Shown here: in pieces, positions 47,956-56,901 of the stretch
Position numbering within the stretch: the stretch's first letter is position 1
Layout: every line of letters begins with the position of its first letter
Assembly (NCBI RefSeq): GCF_034471385.1
Contig: NZ_JARGYU010000002.1
Location: 186,001 to 250,000 of the forward strand
Direction of reading: 5' to 3'
From: Lyticum sinuosum
Lineage (GTDB): Bacteria > Pseudomonadota > Alphaproteobacteria > Rickettsiales > Midichloriaceae
DNA length: 64,000 nucleotides
The notes under the pieces: generated by a model
Databases searched by the model: none
Told to the model about the DNA's origin: nothing
Seen by the model: the letters and a program-made list of their open reading frames with translations, nothing else
Program-made: the position numbers and the translations under genes

Positions 47956-48690
47956 ATGGATTATACAAAAGACACATCTAATTTTAATAAATCTCAGACA
48001 TCAACATATACAAATTCTACTTACAGTTATGATGTAGGTCTTCGTAATCATATGCTTCTAATATATCAACAGATGTTTTTTGCTTTATTAATTACATCTT
48101 TGGTTGCAGGATTTGTTTCTTATAGTCCATCTTTATGGACAATAGTTCATGGCCCTCTAGGTATATTATTGATGATAGCAACTATTATAATTCCTGTTTA
48201 TTTTACTTTAAAAATAAACCAAATGAGTCTTTCAAAAGCAAGAGGTTTGCTGTTTTCTTACGCAGCTCTAATGGGAGCTTCTTTGTCATATATTTTGGCA
48301 ATTTTTGGACCAATGACAACATTTAAAGCATTTGTAAGTACTGGTGGTATGTTTGGAGCAACTTGTTTATATGGATATACAACTAAATCAGATTTATCTC
48401 AATACAGACATATATTTTTTATGGCTTTAATTGGTATACTTATAGCAAGTTTAATTAACATTTTTACAAAAAGTAGCGCTATTGAATTTATGATTTCTGC
48501 TGCTGGAGTGGTAATATTTGCTGGAATTACAGCTTATGATACTCAAAAAGCAAAAGATGTATACTATTATATGTCTGGAGATCAAATATCAAGATCTAAA
48601 GCAGCAGTATTTTGCGCTTTATCATTATATATGGATTTTATTAATATGTTTGTGTATATGGTTCGTTTATTTGGTAGAACACGCGATTAA
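47956..48690 (+). CDS. Bax inhibitor-1 / YccA family membrane protein
   Basis: The 244-residue protein has about seven membrane helices. The family-specific end ITAYDTQKAKDVYYYM then KAAVFCALSLYMDFINMFVYMVRLFG is clear, and carries the paired Asp residues of the pH-sensing calcium-leak site in BI-1 proteins. The N-terminal ~30 residues are polar (Ser/Thr/Asn). E. coli YccA interacts with FtsH; whether that applies here is inference. It sits 29 bases upstream of ilvE and the two may be cotranscribed. Confidence 0.93.
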   Translation: MDYTKDTSNFNKSQTSTYTNSTYSYDVGLRNHMLLIYQQMFFALLITSLVAGFVSYSPSLWTIVHGPLGILLMIATIIIPVYFTLKINQMSLSKARGLLFSYAALMGASLSYILAIFGPMTTFKAFVSTGGMFGATCLYGYTTKSDLSQYRHIFFMALIGILIASLINIFTKSSAIEFMISAAGVVIFAGITAYDTQKAKDVYYYMSGDQISRSKAAVFCALSLYMDFINMFVYMVRLFGRTRD

Positions 48691-48719
48691 ATAATAGAAA
48701 GATGAGAATATAACTAATT

Positions 48720-49604
48720 ATGTTTACATACCAAAACTCAAGTAGGTATATATGGGTTGATGGTAAAATAATTTCATTGGAGCAAGCAAATTTTCATGTT
48801 ATGAATCATAGCCTGCATTATGGAAATGCAGTTTTTGAAGGTGAAAGATCTTATTATGGTAATGTTTTTGCTATGGAAGATCATCATAAAAGACTCCTTA
48901 GATCAGCAGAAATCTTAGGTTACCATATACCTTATACAATTGAAGAATTAAATAAAGCTGCTAAAGATATTATTTATGTTAATGATCTTACAGACTATGA
49001 TGATGTTTATTTAAGATTAATTGCTTGGAAAGGAGGGATTTCTTTAGGAATATCAGCACCCTCTTTACCTATACATCTATCTTTTATTGCAATGCGTTGG
49101 CCGACATATCGTCATCAAAAAAGGAATCCATTACGTCTTGGATGGACCAAATGGGTTAGACCACCTCCTAATAGTTTTCCACATGAAGCAAAAGCAGCAG
49201 GTCAATATATAATTAGTAGTCTTTGTAGAGAAGATGTATTTAAAGAAGGATATGATGATGCTGTTATGATGGATTATCGTGGATATGTTGCTGAATGCCC
49301 TGGTGCTAATATATTTATGATTAAAAATAAAGTTCTTTATACTCCTATAGCTGACTGTTTTCTTAATGGAATAACACGTCAAACAGTTTTAAAAATTGCA
49401 TCAGAAAATATTGGTTTAGAATGTAAAGAGACTGTAATTACTAAAGAAGACATTGAATCTGCTGATGAAATATTTGTAACAGGATCTGCTGTTGAAGTCT
49501 TTCCTGTGCAGGAAATTAGTGGAAAAATGTTTTCATGTGGGAAAATTAGTAAAGATATAATATATTCATATCTAAAATTAGTTGGTGCGAATATTATTGA
49601 ATAA
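48720..49604 (+). CDS. ilvE: Branched-chain-amino-acid aminotransferase (class IV)
   Basis: A PLP enzyme of 294 residues that interconverts Leu, Ile or Val and their 2-oxo acids. The N-terminal RYIWVDGKIISLEQANFHVMNHSLHYGNAVFEGERSY is typical. The PLP-binding Lys lies in HEAKAAGQYIISS (about residue 157), and the family signature is E-CPGANIFMIK with the downstream TRQTVLKIA. The class IV family also includes D-amino acid aminotransferase and aminodeoxychorismate lyase, but the GNAVFEGERSY block favours IlvE. No other branched-chain pathway genes are in the window. The enzyme may serve host-derived amino acids only (inference). Confidence 0.9.
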   Translation: MFTYQNSSRYIWVDGKIISLEQANFHVMNHSLHYGNAVFEGERSYYGNVFAMEDHHKRLLRSAEILGYHIPYTIEELNKAAKDIIYVNDLTDYDDVYLRLIAWKGGISLGISAPSLPIHLSFIAMRWPTYRHQKRNPLRLGWTKWVRPPPNSFPHEAKAAGQYIISSLCREDVFKEGYDDAVMMDYRGYVAECPGANIFMIKNKVLYTPIADCFLNGITRQTVLKIASENIGLECKETVITKEDIESADEIFVTGSAVEVFPVQEISGKMFSCGKISKDIIYSYLKLVGANIIE

Positions 49605-49687
49605 TAATATTAAAAAAATTTTTATAAAGCATATTATTTACATTAATTGAATAAAAATCTTATATTTCTTATATTTATTATTAAAAT

Positions 49688-51016
49688 ATGTATAAAGTAT
49701 CTCTAATACGTAGTGATCAAGAATCTTTTGATAGAGGTATGAGAGCTCGTGGTATATCTACTACAGCATCTGATATTATATTAATTGATAATGAAGTATG
49801 TATTTTAAAAAATGAACTACAAAATTTTCAAACTCGACGCAATTCAATTGCTAAAGAAATAAGTATAGCAAAAATTCAAGGCAATAATAATTTAATTCAA
49901 GAATTGATGATAGAAAGCGAGTGTATTAATAAACAAATTTCAACAATAAAATACGATCTAACTTCAAAACAAGAGCATTTAGATAATATATTATCAATAT
50001 TACCGAATATTCCCGATGAATGCGTTCCAATAGGTGGAGAAGACGATTCTATATTATTTAAAGAATATGGAGAAAAAAAAGTATTTAATTTTATACCAAA
50101 GCAACATTTTGATCTAGGAGAAGATTTAACTGTTAAATTTAACAAAAAAATAGAAAATAATAAATTTTCTATTAGTCTAATGGATTTTAAAACTGCGATA
50201 GAAATATCTGGAACTAGATTTGTTTTATTATATGCTGAATTAGCACAACTCGAACGTGCTCTTGCTCAATATATGCTAGATAATGCAGAAGCTTCTGGAT
50301 ATATAGAAATTTCTACTCCTCTTATGGTATTAGATAAGGTTATGTATAACGTTGGTCAGCTTCCTAAATTCTCTGAAGATTCTTTTGTTGTTGACAAAAA
50401 ATATAGACTTATACCTACTTCAGAAGCTGTATTAACAAATATAGTTGCTAATAAAACATTAGATATATCAGATTTACCATTAAGATTTACAGCATATACT
50501 CCATGTTTTCGCTCTGAAGCTGGAAGTGCTGGAAAAGATACTAAAGGAATGATTAGAATGCATCAGTTTAATAAAGTAGAGTTAGTAAGTATAACATCTA
50601 AAAATCAATCTAATATTGAACATGAATATATGCTAAATACTGCTGAAAATGTCTTACGTGGCTTAGATTTACCTTATAGGATCATAGTTTTAGCTTCAAA
50701 AGATATGGGATTTGCATCTAGAAAAACATATGATATAGAAGTTTGGCTTCCTGGGTGTGATAAATATAGAGAGATATCAAGTTGCTCTAATTGTGGTGAA
50801 TTTCAAGCAGTAAGAATGAAATCTTATTATATTGATCAAGATAAAAAAAAGAATTATATTCATACTCTTAATGGATCTGGATTAGCAGTTGGAAGAACAT
50901 TAATTGCTGTTCTTGAAAATTATCAACAAGAAGATGGTAGTATTGCGATTCCTGATATTCTCAAGAAGTATATGAAGGGAATGGATAAAATCCAAAATAG
51001 ATCAAATCTTAAATAA
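49688..51016 (+). CDS. serS: Seryl-tRNA synthetase
   Basis: A class II synthetase, 442 residues. The N-terminal tRNA-binding coiled-coil arm is at about 30-105 (LQNFQTRRNSIAKEIS, with an RSDQESFDRGMRARG start). Class II motif 2 is seen in TPCFRSEAGSAGKDTKGMIRMHQFNKVEL, and motif 3 in LNGSGLAVGRTLIAVLENYQQEDGSI. The serine-binding and ATP-binding residues in EVWLPGCDKYREISSCSNCGEFQA are conserved. The length is standard. It follows ilvE by about 80 bases. Confidence 0.97.
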   Translation: MYKVSLIRSDQESFDRGMRARGISTTASDIILIDNEVCILKNELQNFQTRRNSIAKEISIAKIQGNNNLIQELMIESECINKQISTIKYDLTSKQEHLDNILSILPNIPDECVPIGGEDDSILFKEYGEKKVFNFIPKQHFDLGEDLTVKFNKKIENNKFSISLMDFKTAIEISGTRFVLLYAELAQLERALAQYMLDNAEASGYIEISTPLMVLDKVMYNVGQLPKFSEDSFVVDKKYRLIPTSEAVLTNIVANKTLDISDLPLRFTAYTPCFRSEAGSAGKDTKGMIRMHQFNKVELVSITSKNQSNIEHEYMLNTAENVLRGLDLPYRIIVLASKDMGFASRKTYDIEVWLPGCDKYREISSCSNCGEFQAVRMKSYYIDQDKKKNYIHTLNGSGLAVGRTLIAVLENYQQEDGSIAIPDILKKYMKGMDKIQNRSNLK

Positions 51017-51257
51017 AAATTATTAATTATTATTAACTTTAACTAATTATTAAATTATTTAAGTAATAATATATTTTTGTATTTAGAAGTTAGAATAAAT
51101 TTTTGTATTAAATTTTGTTACTGATAATTTTATTACTGATAGTTTTATTTATAAAATAAAAATATTCTTGTAAAAGAGACTTAGCACTTTGAAAAAAGTT
51201 ATAGTACAATAATAATTATATAGAATAAAATTTTATTAATAATGATATTAGCAATAA

Positions 51258-52331
51258 ATGCTAAATAAAAATTTAAATATATTTAAGAATTTTAATTTAA
51301 ATTCTTTTTTTCCTTATATTATAGCAATTATATTAATAATATTAATGATTATTGCTATGGATATCATTATTCCATTTTTAATTGGTGGACTTTTAGCATA
51401 TATTTTATATCCGATAATCATAAAATTACAGAAAAACTTAAAATGTAAAAAAGAATATTTAGCATTATCTAGTTTATTAATGTTATTTGCATCAATAATA
51501 ATGATTATGAGTTATTTTTTACCTTATTGTTATTATCAAGTAATTAATATGTATAAACTATTTGTTTATCATGATTGGAATAAAACAGTTGAAATAATTA
51601 CTAATTCTCTTGAAATTTATATACCTAGTAGTAATGCTCAGTTTCTCAAAATAAAATTTGTAGAATTATTGAATCAAAGTGTATATTTCATCAGTAAAAA
51701 TATAGATTATGTTATTTATTCAACTGGAACAATATTTTCATCAATATTATTAATTATTTTAATACCTTTTATAACATATCAATTTATTTGTGATTATGAT
51801 GAAATAAAAAAATATGGAAGTAAATTTTTTACTATAAATCAAATAATAAAAATAAAATATTGGCAAAAAAAAATAGATGTAATAATTCGTCAATTTCTTA
51901 TTGGACAAACTATTATTGCTTTTTTTTGGTGGATTTACTATGCACTTATATATTCTATATTAGGAATAAATTTCGCATTTACTATTGGTTTAATATCATT
52001 TATAATGAGTTTTATTCCATATATTGGAGCAATATTAACATTAATTATAACATTAATTATAACTTTAGTACAGTTTGGTGGTATAACAATTGAGATATGG
52101 TTAGTTATTTCTACATATACTGTAGGACATATAATAGATATATGTTTTTTAAGTAATCATTTTGTTGGAAAAAAAATAGGACTTCATCCTCTTTTAACAA
52201 TTTTTAGTTTATTATTCAGTGCAAAATTTATGGGATTAATAGGTATGTTTCTTGCTTTACCTACAATGGTAATAATAAAAATTATTTTTGAGGAAGTATT
52301 TTGTAGTAAACAATTAAAAAAAATTCTATAA
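51258..52331 (+). CDS. AI-2E / PerM family permease
   Basis: A 357-residue protein with about seven to eight membrane helices. The family hallmark is the N-terminal IAMDIIIPFLIGGLLAYILYPIIIKL, and the C-terminal block includes FIPYIGAILTLIITL, VGKKIGLHPLLTIFSLLFSAKFMGLIGMFLALP. Family members include the TqsA autoinducer exporter and Na+/H+ antiporters; the substrate cannot be assigned. It is the last gene before the tRNA operon. In many alphaproteobacteria a perM gene lies next to hda or pur genes, not so here. Confidence 0.88.
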   Translation: MLNKNLNIFKNFNLNSFFPYIIAIILIILMIIAMDIIIPFLIGGLLAYILYPIIIKLQKNLKCKKEYLALSSLLMLFASIIMIMSYFLPYCYYQVINMYKLFVYHDWNKTVEIITNSLEIYIPSSNAQFLKIKFVELLNQSVYFISKNIDYVIYSTGTIFSSILLIILIPFITYQFICDYDEIKKYGSKFFTINQIIKIKYWQKKIDVIIRQFLIGQTIIAFFWWIYYALIYSILGINFAFTIGLISFIMSFIPYIGAILTLIITLIITLVQFGGITIEIWLVISTYTVGHIIDICFLSNHFVGKKIGLHPLLTIFSLLFSAKFMGLIGMFLALPTMVIIKIIFEEVFCSKQLKKIL

Positions 52332-52498
52332 GATTTTTTTATATATAATATTAATATTATTAAATATATTTTCATTAAATAGAATTATATCTTTATTATT
52401 TTAATAAATGTATCATATTTATAATACTATTGATGATATTTTTTAAGGAGAGAATTAATAATTTTATAATATATTTTTAAAAATGATAAAAATTTTTC

Positions 52499-52526
52499 TT
52501 GCACATTAATTTTTTATATTTATAAT
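52499..52526 (+). promoter_or_regulatory. Sigma-70-type promoter of the tRNA operon
   Basis: TTGCAC at 52499-52504 (4 of 6 to TTGACA), a 16-base spacer and a perfect TATAAT at 52521-52526 place a transcription start about 8 bases before tRNA-Val at 52541. The very short leader is usual for tRNA genes. This is the clearest promoter in the window. Confidence 0.65.
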
Positions 52527-52540
52527 AAAAACTTGTAAGG

Positions 52541-52616
52541 GGGCGATTAGCTCAGTTGGTAGAGCATCTCGTTTACACCGAGGGGGTCGGCAGTTCGAGT
52601 CTGTCATCGCCCACCA
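52541..52616 (+). tRNA. tRNA-Val (anticodon UAC)
   Basis: A complete cloverleaf: the acceptor stem GGGCGAT pairs with ATCGCCC, the D-loop is AGTTGGTA, and the anticodon stem-loop TCTCG-TTTACAC-CGAGG holds TAC. The T-arm has GTTCGAGTC. The 3' CCA is encoded (52614-52616). It is separated by ten bases from the next tRNA. Confidence 0.98.
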
Positions 52617-52626
52617 CTTTACATCA

Positions 52627-52703
52627 GGGGATGTAGCTCAGTTGGTTAGAGCGCTGGCCTGTCAAGCCAGAGGTCGCGGGTTCAAATCCCGTCATTCCCG
52701 CCA
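52627..52703 (+). tRNA. tRNA-Asp (anticodon GUC)
   Basis: A complete cloverleaf: the acceptor GGGGATG pairs with CATTCCC with one G-T pair. The anticodon stem CTGGC/GCCAG encloses CTGTCAA with anticodon GTC. The T-loop is GTTCAAATC. CCA is encoded at 52701-52703. It is cotranscribed with tRNA-Val. Confidence 0.98.
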
Positions 52704-52731
52704 TTATATTCTTCAGTCTATTTGCTGTTCT

Positions 52732-52757
52732 CAATACTAAACATAGTATTGTATTTT
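52732..52757 (+). terminator. Intrinsic terminator of the tRNA operon
   Basis: CAATACTA at 52732-52739 pairs perfectly with TAGTATTG at 52744-52751 across a 4-base loop and is followed directly by TATTTTT. It lies 28 bases after tRNA-Asp. This is the best rho-independent terminator I found in the window. Confidence 0.8.
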
Positions 52758-52886
52758 TAAGCTTAGCAATTTGTTGTGAATATACAAAATATAAGATATA
52801 AAATAAAACTTTAATCTTATAAAAAGAGTTTAAAATAAAAAAAACAAAAAAGTTATTATAATAATAATCATTAATTCAGCCTATGA

Positions 52887-53156
52887 TATAAGCTTAATAA
52901 GCCAGCAGATTCTGTAAGTTTAAATAATGATAATTTAAATAATGATAATTTAAATACTACTTTTAATAAAAACGATTCTAAAAATAAATTATCAGCCTTA
53001 AGTCTTTTTTTACAAGCAGATTTTGTAGTTAAAAGTGTTATGATAATTCTTTTATTATCATCTATTTATGGTTGGTCAATTATTTTTGATAAAATTATTT
53101 CATTATTAAAACTATATATTTGTAATAAAATTACAAAAATATGTTATTATATTTAA
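52887..53156 (+). pseudogene. tolQ: Remnant of tolQ (N-terminal part only)
   Basis: A frame open from after a stop at 52884-52886 to a stop at 53154-53156 encodes ALSLFLQADFVVKSVMIILL followed by LSSIYGWSIIFDKIISL. This matches the first membrane helix and flanks of TolQ (FLQADxVVKxVMxxLLxxSIxxWAIIIxK). No ATG, GTG or TTG precedes this part in frame; the only ATG lies inside the helix at 53040-53042. After the helix the sequence becomes basic and stops about 20 residues later, so the other two helices and the cytoplasmic domain are missing. A 15-base unit is tandemly duplicated at 52923-52952. TolR is not beside it. It appears to be a decayed, truncated tolQ; ExbB is the alternative family. 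Confidence 0.7.
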
Positions 53157-53202
53157 TTTATAGATCTAGTATAGAGATTTATTGATTATAATTCTTTAAT
53201 TC

Positions 53203-53541
53203 TTAATTATTAGACATATTTTCTTCTATCCAGCTTTCTAGATCTTTAAGACTAAGTGCTCCAACTTTTATTGATATTTTTTCACCATTTTTAAATAGAA
53301 TTAAAGTTGGTATTCCTCTAATTCCCATTTCTCCAGGAATCTTTTGATTATCATCAACATTTAATTTACAAATTTTAATTTTATCATTATTTTTTTCTGC
53401 AAATGATTCTAGTATTGGCATAAGTTGCTTGCATGGTCCACACCATTCTGCCCAAAAATCAACTAAAACAAATCCTTTATATTTTAAAACTTCATTTTCA
53501 AATGAAGAATCAGTAATATTTATTAAATGAGCTGTTTCCAT
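53203..53541 (-). CDS. trxA: Thioredoxin
   Basis: A 112-residue cytoplasmic disulfide reductase. The active site WCGPC is at residues 33-37 within VLVDFWAEWCGPCKQLMPIL. The cis-Pro loop GIRGIPTLILFKNGE is also present. There is no signal peptide, so this is TrxA and not a periplasmic relative. The gene lies tail to tail with the tolQ remnant and upstream of the foldase gene on the same strand order (about 200 bases apart). Confidence 0.97.
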   Translation of the reverse strand: METAHLINITDSSFENEVLKYKGFVLVDFWAEWCGPCKQLMPILESFAEKNNDKIKICKLNVDDNQKIPGEMGIRGIPTLILFKNGEKISIKVGALSLKDLESWIEENMSNN

Positions 53542-53739
53542 AATTAATATTGAATATTTATTAACTTATTAAATAATTGATTTTGTTATGAAAAATTAAT
53601 TTTAATTTAATTTAAAAATACTAATTAATTTGAACTTATCAATCAGTTTAATTATTGCATAAAATAGAATAAAAAACAATAATAACTCCAATAACAACTC
53701 AATTTAACATTTTGTTAAAATCATTTATTAGAATATTTA

Positions 53740-55707
53740 TTAGTTATTATAAATGAGGCTTTTATTTAATTTAGGTTTATATTTTTTATGTAAATATTGT
53801 AAATATTCATCATTTATAATATCAAAATAGAATTCTGTGAGTTGTTTTTCATAATCTGAATTAATTACTTCATTATTATTTGGATAATTAATATCTTCTA
53901 GAATTGCAAAATGATATTGTTTTCTTTCATTATTAAAATAAAGTTTTGTTGATTTTCCTGGCTCTAAATCAAATATCTCTCCTAATAATTCTAAATCTAT
54001 ATTCTTTGGCATAGGTTGAATCCGAGATATATTAATATCAGTTGGTTTATTAACTAACTTTTTTAATGAGTTAAAAAAATCTTTTCTAATATTAGAATCT
54101 GATTGATCATTAATATCAGCTGTCGAATGTATTGAATTTGCAAGATTTGTTAAGAGATTATATTTCTTTTGATCTAACAGTAGTTTTTCTAATTTTTTAT
54201 CTGAAGGTCTTACTAATCTTTTAGGAATAATTTTATTAACTTTTAGTAAAACATATCCAATAGATTCTTTTTGAAGATCTGAATTATTATCATCTTTTTT
54301 AGTTTTTGATATATCATTAGACAAAACCCTTATAGATTTTATTTCTTTATCATTAATTACTTCTAATTCTGATATATCTAATAATTTTGTATTAAATGCT
54401 AAATTCTGTATAACTTTTGGTACATTATCAAATTTTTTATTTTCATCTTCATTATTATTAATAGTATAATCTTTATTATATCTCATTTGCACATGTACAT
54501 TGTGTGATTTTATTTTAAATTTATTACATATTTCTTCAAAAGAAATCTTTTTTTTGATATCAGAATCAATTTTTTCTGTTAGAATTTTTAATTTTTCTTG
54601 ATTTTTATTAAATACAATTTCATTAATAAGATAATCTTTTACTTCAAAAAATTCTCTTTTTTGGGTAGGATATATTTTATTGATATAAAATATATGCCAT
54701 CCTAGAGAAGTTTGATATGGGCGCGATATATCACCTTCTTTAAGAGAAAATAAAATTTCAGTTAAAATTTTATTAAAATAATCGTTTGGAGATATTTTTT
54801 TTAGACTACGTGTATATTCGTATGGTGTTTCATATTTATTTCTAACATCATCGAATTTTTTTCCAGATAAAATAGCATTATACGCCATATCAACAACTTT
54901 TTTATCTGTACATATTAGTTGTTCTATATCTCTTCTTTCTGGTATTTCAAGATATTTTTCTTGTTTTTTATACTCCATTACAACTTCATCATCGTTAATA
55001 TCTTGAATTTTTACAGAATCTTCTAAAGAATCAGTTGTTAATAATACATATTCTATCTCTCTTGTTTCAGGAATAGTAAAAATTTGTTCATTTTCAGAAA
55101 AATATTTATTTATTTCTTCTTGAGAAGCAATAATATTATCTTGAATGTCTAATTCATCTATTGTAATTAATTTTGCTTTTCTTTGATCATATATTATTGA
55201 ATTAAGAATACGAATTATACTTGGATATATAACTCCACGATTAAGAGTAAAAATTTGCATAAGTTGTTTACGCAAATAAAAACGCTCCATTTTTTCTATA
55301 AATTTGTTTTCACTAATACCATTTCTTTTTAAAGTTCCTTTAAATTTTTTTTTATCAAATTTTCCATTTTCATCATGAAATGAAGAAATTTTTTGTAATT
55401 CTTCTTTTATAATATTATCACTTATAACTAAACCTATTTCTTCAGCTTCTTTTTCAATTAATGCTGCATCAACTAATTTATCAAAAGCGTAAGACTTTAA
55501 GTCTAAATTATTTGGTAAAGAAGAGTTATTTTTTAAATCATTATAAAATTCTTGATAATCTAATAATGTATATTCTTTATTTCCAATTTTAACCAACCAA
55601 CTATTATCATTATTACCTACTTTTTGTGAAGAATTATATCCAGCAATACTTATCATTATAAAAATAATAGCAGTTGCAATTGGAATAATAATTTTAGCAT
55701 TTAACAT
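53740..55707 (-). CDS. PpiD/SurA-type peptidyl-prolyl isomerase, membrane anchored
   Basis: The 655 residues begin with one membrane helix (about 4-23) that anchors a large periplasmic part, as in PpiD. A SurA-N-like chaperone region follows (about 35-175; FDKLVDAALIEKEAEEIGLVIS). A parvulin-type rotamase domain lies at about 240-345 (RDIEQLICTDKKVVDMAYNAI, GDISRPYQTSLGWHIFYINKIYP). A long C-terminal region then ends near KPKLNKSLIY. The role is folding of exported proteins at the Sec exit. The rotamase domain has the GWHIF block but other active-site positions are diverged, so catalysis is uncertain. Confidence 0.83.
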   Translation of the reverse strand: MLNAKIIIPIATAIIFIMISIAGYNSSQKVGNNDNSWLVKIGNKEYTLLDYQEFYNDLKNNSSLPNNLDLKSYAFDKLVDAALIEKEAEEIGLVISDNIIKEELQKISSFHDENGKFDKKKFKGTLKRNGISENKFIEKMERFYLRKQLMQIFTLNRGVIYPSIIRILNSIIYDQRKAKLITIDELDIQDNIIASQEEINKYFSENEQIFTIPETREIEYVLLTTDSLEDSVKIQDINDDEVVMEYKKQEKYLEIPERRDIEQLICTDKKVVDMAYNAILSGKKFDDVRNKYETPYEYTRSLKKISPNDYFNKILTEILFSLKEGDISRPYQTSLGWHIFYINKIYPTQKREFFEVKDYLINEIVFNKNQEKLKILTEKIDSDIKKKISFEEICNKFKIKSHNVHVQMRYNKDYTINNNEDENKKFDNVPKVIQNLAFNTKLLDISELEVINDKEIKSIRVLSNDISKTKKDDNNSDLQKESIGYVLLKVNKIIPKRLVRPSDKKLEKLLLDQKKYNLLTNLANSIHSTADINDQSDSNIRKDFFNSLKKLVNKPTDINISRIQPMPKNIDLELLGEIFDLEPGKSTKLYFNNERKQYHFAILEDINYPNNNEVINSDYEKQLTEFYFDIINDEYLQYLHKKYKPKLNKSLIYNN

Positions 55708-55774
55708 ATATATTTACTTAATCTAGTAATTTATTTACAAATAATAAAGAAATGATAAAAGAAATGATATACAA

Positions 55775-56692
55775 TTAGCAACCAGCTTCATTTATAAGAT
55801 CTCTAGCTTCTTTTTTTATAACATTATCAGCATTAGGATATTCTTTTTGCATATGCATTATTGTTGAACAGACATCTTCCTTTTTCCCAATTTTTAAGTA
55901 TGATCTTGCTAATCCTAATAAATTAAAAATTGATCTTTCTCCTCTTGGTGAGCTATAACCTTTAAGGTATTGAACTGCTGCTTTTTCATATTGTTTATTA
56001 TAAAAATATATTTCACCTATCCAATAATAAGCATTACCAGCCATAGGATGATTCGGATATTTATTTACAAATTTTTCCATAGCATCAAAAGATAAAGAGA
56101 AATCTTTATTGGTACTATTTGCATAACGAAGCATATCATATGCCTGTTGATATTCTTCAAAACCATCAGCTTTATCTTGTTTACTTATTTTATTTTTAAA
56201 TTGATCAATAGATTGAGGAGAATCACTACTTGATGATCTACTTTCAAGATATTGTGGAGATTTACTAATATCTATTTCATTTTCAGATGAATTTTGTTTA
56301 CTTTGCTTCTTTGGTATCTCTAAATTTTTGTTAGAATTTAGTATTTCTTCTTGATTACTCTGAGTATTCTTTTTTTTATCAACTGAAGAGATATTTTTTG
56401 TTTTTTCATTTATTTCTTTTTTATTAGTCAATTGATTGTTTTTTTTCTGAGTAATTTTTATTTTTTCTATTTCTTCCCCTTGTTTTTTAGTATTTTGCTC
56501 GATAATATCGAGCTGCTTTTGCATTTTTGTTAAAATACTAACCAAATCTTGCTGATTTTCATGTGTTTCTAAAGCAAACAGTTCAGTTTTTTTTAAAAAA
56601 AAAGATGTATTAAATAATTTTATAAATACAAAACTAAAAAAAATTAATATATGTAAGATTACTTTATAAAAAGCAGGATTATTTGATTTCAT
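55775..56692 (-). CDS. cpoB: Cell division coordinator CpoB (YbgF-like, Tol-Pal associated)
   Basis: The 305-residue protein starts with a signal/anchor segment (hydrophobic ILIFFSFVFIKLF). A coiled coil with repeated Gln/Lys (about 50-80) follows, then a Ser/Asn/Gln-rich linker. The C-terminal TPR domain has the CpoB-specific blocks EYQQAYDMLR, FVNKYPNHPMAGNAYYWIGEIYFYNKQYEKAA and ARSYLKIGKKEDVCSTI. It is periplasmic and links Tol with PBP1B in model bacteria. It lies 68 bases upstream of the foldase gene. The rest of tol-pal is not seen, apart from a decayed tolQ 2.6 kb away. Confidence 0.87.
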   Translation of the reverse strand: MKSNNPAFYKVILHILIFFSFVFIKLFNTSFFLKKTELFALETHENQQDLVSILTKMQKQLDIIEQNTKKQGEEIEKIKITQKKNNQLTNKKEINEKTKNISSVDKKKNTQSNQEEILNSNKNLEIPKKQSKQNSSENEIDISKSPQYLESRSSSSDSPQSIDQFKNKISKQDKADGFEEYQQAYDMLRYANSTNKDFSLSFDAMEKFVNKYPNHPMAGNAYYWIGEIYFYNKQYEKAAVQYLKGYSSPRGERSIFNLLGLARSYLKIGKKEDVCSTIMHMQKEYPNADNVIKKEARDLINEAGC

Positions 56693-56901
56693 GATAAATT
56701 AGTATGATCTGTTGGAAAGTTTATATATATTATAAATCTAGATATAAGAAATTATCTATGCAAAATCAACATTATTTTAGATTTGTTATTTTTATAATAA
56801 AATAATAAAATTATTTTTTAGTAATTATTTGTAAAACAGTTTGAGAGAACTCTACATTTATGATGATTATTGTTTTTAGATTAATCAAGATAACATAAAA
56901 A

